In this document: positions 26,976-35,919 of the stretch, piece after piece
Layout: every line of letters begins with the position of its first letter
How positions within the stretch are numbered: position 1 is the first letter of the stretch
Assembly (NCBI RefSeq): GCF_000375465.1
Contig: NZ_AQXH01000004.1
Coordinates: forward strand, 62,001 to 126,000
Direction: 5' to 3'
From: Balneola vulgaris DSM 17893
GTDB lineage: Bacteria; Bacteroidota; Rhodothermia; Balneolales; Balneolaceae
DNA length: 64,000 bases
Notes under the pieces: generated by a model
What the model was told of the DNA's origin: nothing
The model's input: the letters and a program-made list of their open reading frames with translations, nothing else
Databases searched by the model: none
Translations under genes and position numbers: made by a program

Positions 26976-29895
26976 ATTTGCCGTAAAGTACAAACGGCGC
27001 CCAATGTATTGGATGATTGTAGTACGGATGATCAATCAAGGAGAGTTTAGCATCCCGAAGTGCTTTTTCTTTATAGCCGAATAATGGGGCTTCATAAACA
27101 TCGAAAAACAGCTTTAATTTATTCCAAACTCCCAATTCTTCTTCTTTATGTTCCTTCAACTTTTTATAGAAACGGCTCATCAAGGTAGAAGTACTTTTAT
27201 CAAATATATTCCACAAACTTACCAGCACTGATGAGGTACCCGCTTGGAAAAAAGACCGCTGCATGCCCAATACCCCTTCCCCCGACACCATCTTACCCAT
27301 ACCCGTATTGCAGGCGCTCAGCACTACTAAATCAGCGTTTAAACGTAGGTTAGAAATCTCCATGCTGTTGAGATATCCATCTTCCCCAAACAACACCTCA
27401 AAGTCATCTTTCTTTGAAATAAGTAAACCACTTTGAAGAGGATTGCTCTCGTTGATATTCCCATGCGTGGCAAAGTGTATATACTGATACTGCTCTAAGT
27501 TGAGTGCTTTAATGCCAGATTCAGTAACCTGTTCATTTTTTAAAATGGTTTTATTCTCGAATAGAACAGAAATTGAATCTACTTCCATTAAAGAAGCTGG
27601 CAAGGATGAAAAATTACTTTGTGATGAAGAAGCATTGTTGGTTGAACCAATGGTAAATCCTGAACTTGCAACCGCTAAAATCTGCTTTTCCGTATCACGA
27701 TGCGGATTTTGAATATGTGGGTATATCGACACTGAAGGCAGATACTTTACATTCACTTCTTCAATCAAATACTTCCCATTTTGCAAAAGAGCCTCAAACG
27801 GTAACACCGAAATAGACATAGATGGTACTATAGTGAGGTTGGTTATGGCAGTATATTTACTGCGGAAATCAGACAGCAAAACCTGCACCAATGGTTTTGA
27901 GAGTTCTTCTAGCACTTCACGTGGTTTTTGAGACTCTATGCCAGCACGAAAGTCCGATATTTTAAGATGCAGAAATTCAGCCGCTGAATTGGCTGAATCG
28001 ATGGTTGTTACATGAGATTCAATCCCTTCTTTTGTAATCCAAAAGGCAATGACCTTGTCTTCAAACAAAGCATATTCGATAAAGGATGTAGATTTGTCGA
28101 GCATGGCAGTGATTTCTTCAACACTGAGCACTTCGGGCAATTCATATTTTTTTAACGAAGGATGAGCCAGGCGCACCTCATTGGTAAAGGAATCGTAATC
28201 GAGCTGAGCATATCGAATGTCTTCTAATATTACCTCCCTTTCATTTTCGTCACTTGCTTCATCCAATCTTCGATAAAGTTGGTCTATTACCTTTTCCCTT
28301 TGTCTAATCTGTAAAAGAGTGGGCTCGTCTATAACTTCAGAAGGGTTTCTTTTGGCTGAAAGTTGCTCCAATAGCACTCTCGACTTCCCCATTTCCACAA
28401 CCTCAAATGCTTTTTCAGCATCATTTTTATCGGTTAAATACCAATAGGCCACTTCGTTATAAAAGCTTGAGTAATCGCTAAAAACTAGGGTTTGGAGATT
28501 TTCACCATAGATGTTTTTGCTAACTCGTTCAATTTCGTTGAAGGCTAAATCGCTATAATGGTATGCGCTATCAGGTTCTATTTCATAATAAGCTCGCGAC
28601 AAATCCATGAGGTAACTTGCTATGCGATACCCTTTAAAGTTGGAAACAGATTGATATGCTTTTTTGGCAAAACTAAGGGCTAAATCATGTTCATTTAAAG
28701 AACGGTAAACTTTTGAAAGGGCCTGAAAGGATTTAGCGCGCAATAATTTAGATTCTGTATTTAATGCAATCTCAATTGCTTTATTGGCTAATGAAATGGC
28801 TTTATCAGAGTTGCCAGCCTGCAATTCCATATCAGTCATACTGATGTACGTTTCTGCAGCTAGCAGCTCCTCTTCAAATTTTAAGAAGAGATCAATTGCT
28901 TGATTAAACAAGCTTCGGGATACATCAAAAGCCCCTAACTTTTGATAAATAGTAGCCATATCTGAAGCCGTTTCAGCATCCTTCATGAATGAATTCTCAA
29001 CACGCTCTTTCTGGCTTTGACTTAAAAACTCGAGTGCCGTTTCGTACTCACCCATCTGCAAATACACTTGGCCAATTTTCATCTTCGCTATTACTATATC
29101 TAGAGGAGCTAAGTCATTAAAAGCTATTTTCAAGTACTTATTGAAGTACAAGAGTGCTTTATCGTATTCCCCTTTATTCTGATAGAAACCACCTAATTTC
29201 CGATAGTCAAGCGCAATCAAATCAGGGTTATTCATCTCAAGCTTTATTTCTAAAGACTCTTTTAAGATTGTTTCAGCCCTGTCAGTGAATCCAAGTAAGC
29301 TATACATGTTAAATAGATTCACTTTGGCATTTGCCAGCATGAATGGATCGTCTTTTTCTTTAAAGAAATCATGGGCAATGGTGGCATAATTGATAGCCTC
29401 GCTATAACTGCCAAGAAACTGAGTTAAGGTTGCGAGGGAATTCGAAATCTGAGCAACGCGATATCCATCTTCTGATTTTACTGCAAGGCTGTGAGCTTCT
29501 TTGTAGATAGGAAGTGCTCTTTTTGCATAGCCTAACCACCACGTAGCCCACCCCAAATGACTTTTTACATAAGCCTGGAGTTCATAAGAAATTTCATCCG
29601 TTAGGGCATCGTCGGCATTTTGAATCCATTTAGCTCCTTCACGAATCTGACCTAAATCAAGAAGGGATGCTCCATACCCAACAGCCGCGATGATCCATTC
29701 TTTGCTATTTGGGTCATCTGCATGTTCGTCTAATGATTTTTTATATATGATGGCAGACGCTTCGTAGTCCCCACTTCGATACACTTTATTTCCTTCAACT
29801 AATAGGGAATCGTTTTCAATATTTGCGTATTGCCCAAGCGTTGGAAAAGAGATTAGAACACAAAAAAATAATGTGAAAAGGGATCGCAGGGTCAT
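26974..29895 (-). CDS. secreted TPR-CHAT protein (caspase-fold protease-like)
   Basis: 973 residues. Signal peptide to about residue 21. A long array of tetratricopeptide repeats runs to about residue 480 (for example YDKALLYFNKYLKIAF, YETALEFLSQSQ, HDLALSFAKKAYQS), followed by a helical linker. The C-terminal CHAT domain (about 640-973) carries the expected His-Cys dyad: H811 in IHFATHGN and C862 in VLSACNTGMG, followed by GVLGMQRSFFQAGTSSVLVSLW. CHAT domains are caspase-like and some cleave specific protein partners after TPR-mediated activation. The only divergent neighbour is a 45-residue Gly/Ser-rich peptide gene starting about 100 bp away. No gRAMP/Cas gene nearby. Confidence 0.9.
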   Translation of the reverse strand: MTLRSLFTLFFCVLISFPTLGQYANIENDSLLVEGNKVYRSGDYEASAIIYKKSLDEHADDPNSKEWIIAAVGYGASLLDLGQIREGAKWIQNADDALTDEISYELQAYVKSHLGWATWWLGYAKRALPIYKEAHSLAVKSEDGYRVAQISNSLATLTQFLGSYSEAINYATIAHDFFKEKDDPFMLANAKVNLFNMYSLLGFTDRAETILKESLEIKLEMNNPDLIALDYRKLGGFYQNKGEYDKALLYFNKYLKIAFNDLAPLDIVIAKMKIGQVYLQMGEYETALEFLSQSQKERVENSFMKDAETASDMATIYQKLGAFDVSRSLFNQAIDLFLKFEEELLAAETYISMTDMELQAGNSDKAISLANKAIEIALNTESKLLRAKSFQALSKVYRSLNEHDLALSFAKKAYQSVSNFKGYRIASYLMDLSRAYYEIEPDSAYHYSDLAFNEIERVSKNIYGENLQTLVFSDYSSFYNEVAYWYLTDKNDAEKAFEVVEMGKSRVLLEQLSAKRNPSEVIDEPTLLQIRQREKVIDQLYRRLDEASDENEREVILEDIRYAQLDYDSFTNEVRLAHPSLKKYELPEVLSVEEITAMLDKSTSFIEYALFEDKVIAFWITKEGIESHVTTIDSANSAAEFLHLKISDFRAGIESQKPREVLEELSKPLVQVLLSDFRSKYTAITNLTIVPSMSISVLPFEALLQNGKYLIEEVNVKYLPSVSIYPHIQNPHRDTEKQILAVASSGFTIGSTNNASSSQSNFSSLPASLMEVDSISVLFENKTILKNEQVTESGIKALNLEQYQYIHFATHGNINESNPLQSGLLISKKDDFEVLFGEDGYLNSMEISNLRLNADLVVLSACNTGMGKMVSGEGVLGMQRSFFQAGTSSVLVSLWNIFDKSTSTLMSRFYKKLKEHKEEELGVWNKLKLFFDVYEAPLFGYKEKALRDAKLSLIDHPYYNHPIHWAPFVLYGK

Positions 29896-29993
29896 GTGAG
29901 GGATCTAAGATTTACCAATTGTTACTAGTATGTCACAAATATATTTTGTTGTTTCGGTAGTACCAAATAAAACAATATCAAGTGGGTAACAAA

Positions 29994-30131
29994 ATGGCTA
30001 ATAACATGGACACATTATACACAAATAGGTTTAAAATCCCTGATGGAGATGACCCGCCTGGCGGCAAACCAGGTTCAGGAAGTGGAAGCGGTTCTGGTGA
30101 TGGTGGAACCGGAGGCGACACTCTTACTTAA
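29994..30131 (+). CDS. 45-residue Gly/Ser-rich peptide, divergent from the TPR-CHAT gene
   Basis: A short frame from ATG at 29994 to TAA at 30129-30131. The first half is MANNMDTLYTNRFKIP followed by acidic DGDDPP; the second half is almost only Gly, Ser, Asp and Thr (GSGSGSGSGDGG, then TGGDTLT). No signal peptide and no membrane helix. A strong terminator begins 6 bp after the stop, which supports a real independent transcription unit. A GTGGG 9 bp before the start is a weak ribosome site. No family recognised. Candidates are a substrate or regulator of the neighbouring CHAT protein, a secreted or modified peptide, or a chance frame. Confidence 0.55.
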   Translation: MANNMDTLYTNRFKIPDGDDPPGGKPGSGSGSGSGDGGTGGDTLT

Positions 30132-30135
30132 AATG

Positions 30136-30167
30136 AAAAAGCCCAGTATCACTACTGGGCTTTTTTT
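30136..30167. terminator. bidirectional terminator between the small peptide gene and ftsY
   Basis: GCCCAGT (30141-30147) with ACTGGGC (30154-30160), a 6-nt loop, A's before and seven T's after. The T-run contains the ftsY stop codon complement, so the hairpin serves the plus-strand peptide gene and, on the other strand, ftsY. Confidence 0.85.
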
Positions 30168-31119
30168 ATTCACCAAATAAGGCGTTTACAAAACTTTCTC
30201 GTTCAAATATCTGAAGATCTTCCATACGTTCGCCTAAGCCAATGTATTTTACAGGAACATTCAGCTCATTGGAAATCCCTATCACAATTCCGCCTTTGGC
30301 AGTACCATCGAGCTTGGTAAGAGCTAGGCCAGTAATGTCTACCGCTTCGGTAAAAGCTTTAGCCTGTTGCATTGCATTTTGGCCAGTACTCGCATCCAGT
30401 ACTAATATCACTTCATGTGGCGCGCCATCAACAACCTTACCCATTACTCGCTTAATCTTGGTAAGCTCTTCCATTAAAGCTTTTTTATTATGAAGTCGCC
30501 CTGCCGTATCAATAAGAGCAATATCTGAACCTCGTGCTTTAGCCGACGACACGGTATCAAAAGCTACAGAAGCGGGATCGGCATTCTGCCCTTGCTGAAC
30601 GATAGGAACATCAGCACGTTCACTCCAAATGATAAGCTGATCAACCGCCGCTGCCCTGAAGGTATCAGCAGCACCTAACAGTACTTTTTTACCGGCCTGC
30701 TTGTATAAATTGGCAAGTTTACCAATTGTAGTTGTTTTACCAACCCCATTCACACCTACTACAAGTACCACATGTGGTTTGGTTTGAAAGTCAGCATCAA
30801 ATTCAGCTGGTTTATCGGCATCATTATCTTTTAGTAACGCTACAATCTCTTCACGTAGCATTGTTTGAAGCTCTGCCTGAGTTACAAACTTGTCTTTTGC
30901 TACACGCTTTTCAATCCGTTGTATAATTTCTAAAGTGGTTGTAACCCCAACATCCGAAGTAATGAGAATCTCTTCGAGTTCATCTAAAGTTTGGTCATCT
31001 ACACGGTCTTTGCCTACAAAAGCTTTACCGAGTTTATTGAGTATGCCCTCTCTACTTTTTTCTACCCCTTTCTCTAGGGTTTCCTTTTTCTTGAGTCCAA
31101 TCTTTTCTAAAAAGCCCAT
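30166..31119 (-). CDS. ftsY: signal recognition particle receptor FtsY
   Basis: 317 residues from the ATG at 31119. A longer frame (to 31176) would overlap the upstream gene by about 50 bp and adds no FtsY-like sequence, whereas MGFLEKIGLKKKETLEKG is a usual start. NG domain with the N-part LDELEEILITSDVGV, the P-loop GVNGVGKTTTIGKLA, DTFRAAAVDQL, DTAGR and TKLDGTAKGG. It docks SRP-ribosome complexes at the inner membrane for co-translational insertion. The acidic A-domain is very short, as in many bacteria. Starts 4 bp after the CDP-alcohol phosphatidyltransferase gene, so one operon. Confidence 0.97.
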   Translation of the reverse strand: MGFLEKIGLKKKETLEKGVEKSREGILNKLGKAFVGKDRVDDQTLDELEEILITSDVGVTTTLEIIQRIEKRVAKDKFVTQAELQTMLREEIVALLKDNDADKPAEFDADFQTKPHVVLVVGVNGVGKTTTIGKLANLYKQAGKKVLLGAADTFRAAAVDQLIIWSERADVPIVQQGQNADPASVAFDTVSSAKARGSDIALIDTAGRLHNKKALMEELTKIKRVMGKVVDGAPHEVILVLDASTGQNAMQQAKAFTEAVDITGLALTKLDGTAKGGIVIGISNELNVPVKYIGLGERMEDLQIFERESFVNALFGE

Positions 31120-31123
31120 ACCG

Positions 31124-31714
31124 TTAATTAAATTTTGCTCCGCGCATGATTTTGCGATAGCGATTAAAATAGTCAAAAAATGAGATTGCCATCACCACTG
31201 TACACATATACAATAAAATATTATGTGCAGCTACTGCATCTCTAAAAAAGAATACAGATAGCCAATATAGTGCCAACACGTTTACGGCTATTTTTCCTGA
31301 CATAGTTGACATCGCTACCTTCCCATATCGTACTTTAATGAAGGTAGAACCCATCATAATAAGTGAGTCGCGAATTACATTCACAACAAGAAACCAAAGG
31401 GGCACCCAGCCTAACCAAACGGTATAAATAAACAACGCCACAGCACAAAGCTTGTCAGATATAGGATCAATCATTTTACCTACTTCCGACACCGTGTTGG
31501 TTTTACGTGCTACGAGGCCATCTAAATAATCCGACACCCCTGCATAAATAATTAATACCAAGATGGTGGCATTATACTGTAAATCATTATGGTAATGCAG
31601 ATACAAAATTGGAAATGCAATAAGGAAGCGAGTAAAAGATATAAAGTTAGACAAGGTAAAAACCTTCCCTGTCACCTTTATAATTTTCCCATCAATGTTT
31701 TCTTGCTGAACCAA
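31124..31714 (-). CDS. CDP-alcohol phosphatidyltransferase family enzyme (PgsA-like)
   Basis: 196 residues with five or six membrane helices. The full catalytic signature is present: D62, D65-G66, A69-R70, G79, D83, D87 within SDYLDGLVARKTNTVSEVGK and MIDPISDK. These enzymes transfer a phosphatidyl group from CDP-diacylglycerol to an alcohol in the inner membrane. The N-terminal FTLSNFISFTRFLIAFP resembles PgsA (glycerol-3-phosphate acceptor), but the acceptor cannot be proved from sequence. Followed after 4 bp by ftsY. Confidence 0.88.
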   Translation of the reverse strand: MVQQENIDGKIIKVTGKVFTLSNFISFTRFLIAFPILYLHYHNDLQYNATILVLIIYAGVSDYLDGLVARKTNTVSEVGKMIDPISDKLCAVALFIYTVWLGWVPLWFLVVNVIRDSLIMMGSTFIKVRYGKVAMSTMSGKIAVNVLALYWLSVFFFRDAVAAHNILLYMCTVVMAISFFDYFNRYRKIMRGAKFN

Positions 31715-31772
31715 TTTATCTTATTACTAGATTAAAGCTTAAAGTTACACTCATTGTTAACATAATACCACC

Positions 31773-32321
31773 ATGATTGATACTTCTCTTTTATTAGAAG
31801 AAAAAATAACCTCTAAGGCTGTTTATAAAGGCAAATTACTACACGTTTATCAAGATAAAGTGAGTTTACCAAATGGCGATAGTTCACTTAGAGAATGGAT
31901 TAAGCACCCCGGTGCTTGTGCAATAGTTCCAATATACGAAAACGGGGATATTCTCATGTTACATCAGTTTAGATATGCCGCTCAACAAGTTTTTATGGAA
32001 GTCCCAGCTGGAAAAATTGATACCGGAGAGTCGATTCTGGAAACGGCTACGCGCGAACTTAAAGAAGAAACGGGCTTAGAAGCAGAAAAGCTGGAGTACA
32101 TTGGGCATTTCTACCCTGCAATTGGATATGCTAACGAAGTAATTCATATTTATGCGGCCACAGGGCTCCATCAGTCTGAAAGTGACCGAGATGAAGATGA
32201 GTTTTTAGAACTATTTAGGATTCCATTTAAAGAGGCGATAGATAAAGTGTATACCGGTGAAATTAACGACGCTAAAACGATGGCTTGCCTGCTAAGAACA
32301 TGGAAGTGGTGGAATACTTAA
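31773..32321 (+). CDS. Nudix hydrolase, ADP-ribose pyrophosphatase-like
   Basis: 182 residues. A perfect Nudix box at residues 80-102: G80, E86, R94-E95, E98-E99, G101. Upstream EWIKHPGACAIVPI and LHQFRYAAQQVFMEVPAG match the ADP-ribose/sugar-nucleotide diphosphatase subgroup, and IGYANEVIHIYAATGL follows the box as in that subgroup. Likely cleaves ADP-ribose or a related nucleoside diphosphate sugar in the cytoplasm. A TonB receptor gene follows 40 bp later on the same strand. Confidence 0.9.
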   Translation: MIDTSLLLEEKITSKAVYKGKLLHVYQDKVSLPNGDSSLREWIKHPGACAIVPIYENGDILMLHQFRYAAQQVFMEVPAGKIDTGESILETATRELKEETGLEAEKLEYIGHFYPAIGYANEVIHIYAATGLHQSESDRDEDEFLELFRIPFKEAIDKVYTGEINDAKTMACLLRTWKWWNT

Positions 32322-32361
32322 AAATTTGTAGTACTATCAGCCATTAAATAGGTGGCGGGAT

Positions 32362-34995
32362 ATGAAAAAGATTTTTGGTTCGAGTTGGTTTTTCGGGGTA
32401 CTATTTTTAACCATCTCAATGTGTACAACAGAGCAGCTTTATGCTCAATCGGAATTAATAGGCACCATTTATAGCGGAGAGGATAATTCACCACTTGCTG
32501 GTGTGAATGTAGTACTGCTGAATGCCGACAGCACTTATCTCAAAGCTACCTCAACAGATGGAAATGGAGACTATCGTTTTACAAACATCGATGAAGGAGC
32601 CTTTATCATCACCGCTAGCTTTGTGGGTTTTAAGCGGTATCAAAAGGAGATTTATACCATTGGTAGCCGTTTTGAATACGATATCACTATGATCCCTGAC
32701 TTATTGGTGATAAATGAACTAGAAGTGATGGCTAACTTTATGCAAGACAGCTCATCTGTTCAGCCCTCGGTGTTAAGCATCAGTTCTCTTCAGATTGAAG
32801 GTCTTGCAGGTGGACAAGGCAATGTGTTTAATCTACTAAAAGCAGTACCCGGCGTTACTTCAGCGGGAGATTTTTCCAGCCAATTAGTGGTTCGAGGTGG
32901 AGAGCCCAATCAAAACTTATTTTTTATTGATGAAATAGAGATTTACAGTCCCTATCAAGCTAGTGGAGTGGGAAGTATTTTTAACAAGAGCTTGATTAGA
33001 AATATAGATTTCTTCTCCGGGGCATTTCCAGCTAAGTACGGCGATCGACTTTCTTCTGTGGTGGTGGTTCATACAACCACAGGCCGCCCAACCAAACCTC
33101 TTGAAGGCAGTATTGATGTAAACGCATCCATTGCTTCTGCTACATTTAAAGGAGCAACTTCGGGTATAGAAGGTGATTGGATTATTAGCGGGCGCCGAAC
33201 CTATTACGATACATTTGCGAGTACATTCTCGAATGCGGTAACCACGAAAAATGAAGTCGCCTTTCCCGATTTTTATGATGTGGGTGGGTTGTTAGAACTA
33301 CGCCCCAAAAAAGGACACCGCATTAATTTTTCAGGCCTTTATAGTCATGAAGTTGTAGACTGGGTGTTTAGAGAAGATCAGTTTGGTGAACTCGCTAACA
33401 ATCGTTCCGACATATTAGGCGACCAAGAAGGAGTAAATCGCGCGTTAGGCGTCTCCTATTCCATCCAAACAACCGCAGCTCTTCGGTATAAAGCCTATAC
33501 CAACTGGTATAAAAATTCAGGCTTTAACGATTTAGATGGGCAGTTCAAGCCTGGTTTAAGTAAAAAAGTAGGCGGTGGACCAGGGGATGATCCTCCCGTA
33601 GACCCTAATGACGAAATTTTGATTAATTATGATCAGGATACGCATTTCCAAAAGTACAGCATCGGAAACCGATTGAATATCAATTCGGGAAGACATGCCA
33701 TTGAATTAGGTGGAGGTGTTGATTGGATGACCAATCAAATTGATGCAGACCTCGGGTTAAATGAGTATGGTACAACCATCTTTGAATCATTCGAATCCAG
33801 TTCAAAACTACTTGAAGCCGTAGCAGATACTATAAATTCAACTCAAGATTCTTATAGATACCATACGTATGTACAGGATAAAATTGAGGCACTAAATGAA
33901 CGGTTGTTTTTTCAGCCAGGCCTGAGGTATACCTATTATGGTATTAACGAGGAACAATTTCTGTTGCCACGCTTTGGCTTCTCATGGATTCCAGCTAAAG
34001 GGCTTACAGTACGTGGTGGGTATGGCCAATATGTGCAAAGCCCGGGTTTTGAAAAACTTATCGATCCAGATGATATTTTTAGCGTATCTAAATTCAATGA
34101 TTTAAAACAACTTAAAGCAGAAAAGTCTACCCAGTATGTGTTGGGGGTTTCGAAGCAATTTTTTGAAAATTGGCTCATCGAAGTTGAAGGTTACTATAAA
34201 ACATTTGATGACTTGATAACAGGCAGATATGGTCCTGTAAATAGGCTGGTTGAAGATTATCAGCCCGGAGATCACTCCTCCATTACTCCTTTAGATCCTG
34301 ATAACTATCAGCTCTTTTTAGAAGAAGTAAATGAAATCACCGACGACCCAGTAAACAATGGGGAAGGAACTTCCTTTGGTGTGGAAGTGATGCTTCAAAA
34401 ATATGCGCAATCGAGTACAGATTGGTATGGGTGGCTTTCCTACGCCTTTGCACATTCTGAACGCTCTGAAGAGATACTTGGAAATCGTATAACCTACCCT
34501 TTCGATTACGACCGCCCTCATACCTTCAACTTCATTCTGAATCAAAACATCAATCGTAATTGGCGTTTTGGCATCGCTTGGCGAATGGCTTCCGGTTTAC
34601 CTTATACAGAGCCCATCAACTTGAAACCTATGACCTACCTCTATCAAACCAGAGGGTATTTCATTGTAGATTCAAATGGTTTAATAAGAATGAACCCAGA
34701 TTTTGGTGGGCCAGAGAACATCAACCAAAGTAGAACGCCTTCTTATAGTCGATTAGATGTTCGCGTTGGGTATAACAATACCACTCCAACATTCGACTAT
34801 AGCGTATATCTAGAGATCATCAATTTCTTAAATCAGAAAAATGTACAGAGCTACAACTATGTGCTTTATATTGATGACCCGAATCACCCAGATGTAGCGC
34901 CATGGTTACGGGCACCATCTGGGGTAATTATGCGAAAAGAGCCGGTGTTCATGTATCCGTTTTTGCCGAGCATTGGCTTTAGCATCGACTTCTAA
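32362..34995 (+). CDS. TonB-dependent receptor with carboxypeptidase-like N-terminal domain
   Basis: 877 residues. Signal peptide ending near residue 29 (EQLYAQS), carboxypeptidase-regulatory-like domain (about 33-115, ELIGTIYSGEDNSPLAGVNV), plug (about 135-240, GNVFNLLKAVPGV, SQLVVRGGEPNQNLFFID and FPAKYGDRLSSVVVV), and a barrel ending IGFSIDF. The plug is of the same type as the 15431-17773 receptor, and the two are clearly related. No SusD, TonB or transporter neighbours; substrate unknown. A GGTGGCGGG stretch precedes the start. Confidence 0.92.
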   Translation: MKKIFGSSWFFGVLFLTISMCTTEQLYAQSELIGTIYSGEDNSPLAGVNVVLLNADSTYLKATSTDGNGDYRFTNIDEGAFIITASFVGFKRYQKEIYTIGSRFEYDITMIPDLLVINELEVMANFMQDSSSVQPSVLSISSLQIEGLAGGQGNVFNLLKAVPGVTSAGDFSSQLVVRGGEPNQNLFFIDEIEIYSPYQASGVGSIFNKSLIRNIDFFSGAFPAKYGDRLSSVVVVHTTTGRPTKPLEGSIDVNASIASATFKGATSGIEGDWIISGRRTYYDTFASTFSNAVTTKNEVAFPDFYDVGGLLELRPKKGHRINFSGLYSHEVVDWVFREDQFGELANNRSDILGDQEGVNRALGVSYSIQTTAALRYKAYTNWYKNSGFNDLDGQFKPGLSKKVGGGPGDDPPVDPNDEILINYDQDTHFQKYSIGNRLNINSGRHAIELGGGVDWMTNQIDADLGLNEYGTTIFESFESSSKLLEAVADTINSTQDSYRYHTYVQDKIEALNERLFFQPGLRYTYYGINEEQFLLPRFGFSWIPAKGLTVRGGYGQYVQSPGFEKLIDPDDIFSVSKFNDLKQLKAEKSTQYVLGVSKQFFENWLIEVEGYYKTFDDLITGRYGPVNRLVEDYQPGDHSSITPLDPDNYQLFLEEVNEITDDPVNNGEGTSFGVEVMLQKYAQSSTDWYGWLSYAFAHSERSEEILGNRITYPFDYDRPHTFNFILNQNINRNWRFGIAWRMASGLPYTEPINLKPMTYLYQTRGYFIVDSNGLIRMNPDFGGPENINQSRTPSYSRLDVRVGYNNTTPTFDYSVYLEIINFLNQKNVQSYNYVLYIDDPNHPDVAPWLRAPSGVIMRKEPVFMYPFLPSIGFSIDF

Positions 34996-35005
34996 AAGCA
35001 GGAAG

Positions 35006-35290
35006 CTAGAGCACGCCTTCTTCTTTGGCTAATTCATACAACGAGCGGTGTAGCTTATTTGGGTCTAGTTCTTTGCGGCGAACCAGTTCATCAATCTCAA
35101 CCTTACTAAGCATGATAAGGCAACCCAAGTTACTTAGGGTAGCATCAAAACTACGTGGGTCGGCAAGTTTAAGCCGCTCTAAGTCGATGCCATCAGGGCT
35201 AACGTTGCGGTCCACAAGGATGTAAAAGGTGTCTTCGGGTGCATCCCCAAATGAAAATTCTTCTAAGCCAGTTTTATCGAACGGGATCAT
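35006..35290 (-). CDS. small protein of unknown function, overlapping the excisionase-like gene
   Basis: 94 residues, acidic, no signal peptide or membrane helix. It overlaps the upstream gene by 17 bp (35274-35290) in another frame, so the two are translationally linked. Sequence features: TFYILVDRNVSPDGIDLERL, an SNLGCLIMLSKVEIDELV segment and a helical C-terminus (LHRSLYELAKEEGVL). No family recognised. Ends 10 bp from the convergent TonB receptor gene. Confidence 0.6.
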   Translation of the reverse strand: MIPFDKTGLEEFSFGDAPEDTFYILVDRNVSPDGIDLERLKLADPRSFDATLSNLGCLIMLSKVEIDELVRRKELDPNKLHRSLYELAKEEGVL

Positions 35291-35690
35291 AAGTGTCTAA
35301 AAAGTCTCGTGCTTTGATGATTTTAGTGATTTGGTCGTTTTCTCGGTCTATAACTTGCACTTGAAATAGACTGATAATGGCCTGCTCGTTTAGAATCTGC
35401 ACCACTTCTTCAATGGTGTCGCAATGTTCTGTCTCACTCACAAGGTCATTTATACCTTGCACAATATACCGATATTGTTTTTTGGATGTATGCGGCTTGG
35501 GTGAACTTTCTTCGGGTTCTTCAAAATAATCACGGATGGCGCTCTCAGTAACAAACCAACTCACCCCCAACTTTCTCCCCTTCAAGCGCCCCTCTCTTAA
35601 GTACGCACGGATCGTCATTTTCGAAATACCCAACATCTCATGCAGATCATCTACAGAATAAAGGGTTAATTCTCCAATCTTTTTAGGCAT
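35274..35690 (-). CDS. excisionase/MerR-type helix-turn-helix protein
   Basis: 138 residues. The N-terminal about 60 residues are a HTH_17 (excisionase-like) winged helix: LYSVDDLHEMLGISKMTIRAYLREGRLKG and KLGVSWFVTESAIRDYF. After a Pro/Ser linker, the C-terminal about 70 residues (RYIVQGINDLVSETEHCDTI onward) form an unrecognised domain. No phage or integrase gene is nearby, so the role is probably regulation or a partner function with the overlapping downstream gene rather than excision. Confidence 0.75.
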   Translation of the reverse strand: MPKKIGELTLYSVDDLHEMLGISKMTIRAYLREGRLKGRKLGVSWFVTESAIRDYFEEPEESSPKPHTSKKQYRYIVQGINDLVSETEHCDTIEEVVQILNEQAIISLFQVQVIDRENDQITKIIKARDFLDTYDPVR

Positions 35691-35790
35691 ATCGAACTTC
35701 TATAAATTTATCTTATTTAGTATTAGGCGCTAAATATATGCAATTAGGATAACTTTACTTAACATTAGTTATACAATATAAAATAGATTT

Positions 35791-35867
35791 GGTCGGGGCT
35801 ACTTCTCCGCCGTATATTGGTGACAGTTGATTCAAAAACAACCCAGCCAAACGGCAGGGTTTTTTTA
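35791..35867 (+). ncRNA. candidate structured RNA or attenuator, copy 2
   Basis: Begins GGTC at 35791. GCCGT (35809-35813) and TTGG (35817-35820) pair with CCAA (35847-35850) and ACGGC (35851-35855) around an inner GTTG/CAAC hairpin (35826-35829 with 35839-35842). Alternatively AACCC-A-GCC (35840-35848) pairs with GGC-A-GGGTT (35853-35861) as a terminator followed by T's. Both folds cannot form together. The element copies the plan of 13437-13512, including the single mismatch within the terminator stem. TAGATTTG just upstream (35784-35791) fits the Bacteroidota -7 promoter pattern TAnnTTTG. The phosphoesterase-barrel gene starts 53 bp downstream. Confidence 0.5.
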
Positions 35868-35919
35868 TGCCCATCAGTTTTCTATCTGAAAAACCCATCT
35901 CTTTCAACTATTTTGCGGC

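Noticed and set aside
26974-29895. Part of a type III-E CRISPR (gRAMP/TPR-CHAT) system
   Set aside because: No gRAMP, Cas gene or repeat array in the window, and this CHAT protein has a signal peptide, so it should be exported.
31120-31176. N-terminal extension of ftsY upstream of 31119
   Set aside because: It would overlap the end of the phosphatidyltransferase gene and adds residues unlike any FtsY; the internal ATG gives a normal protein.
35006-35690. Toxin-antitoxin pair
   Set aside because: The gene pair is small and overlapping, but neither protein shows a known toxin fold, and the HTH type is excisionase-like with an extra domain.
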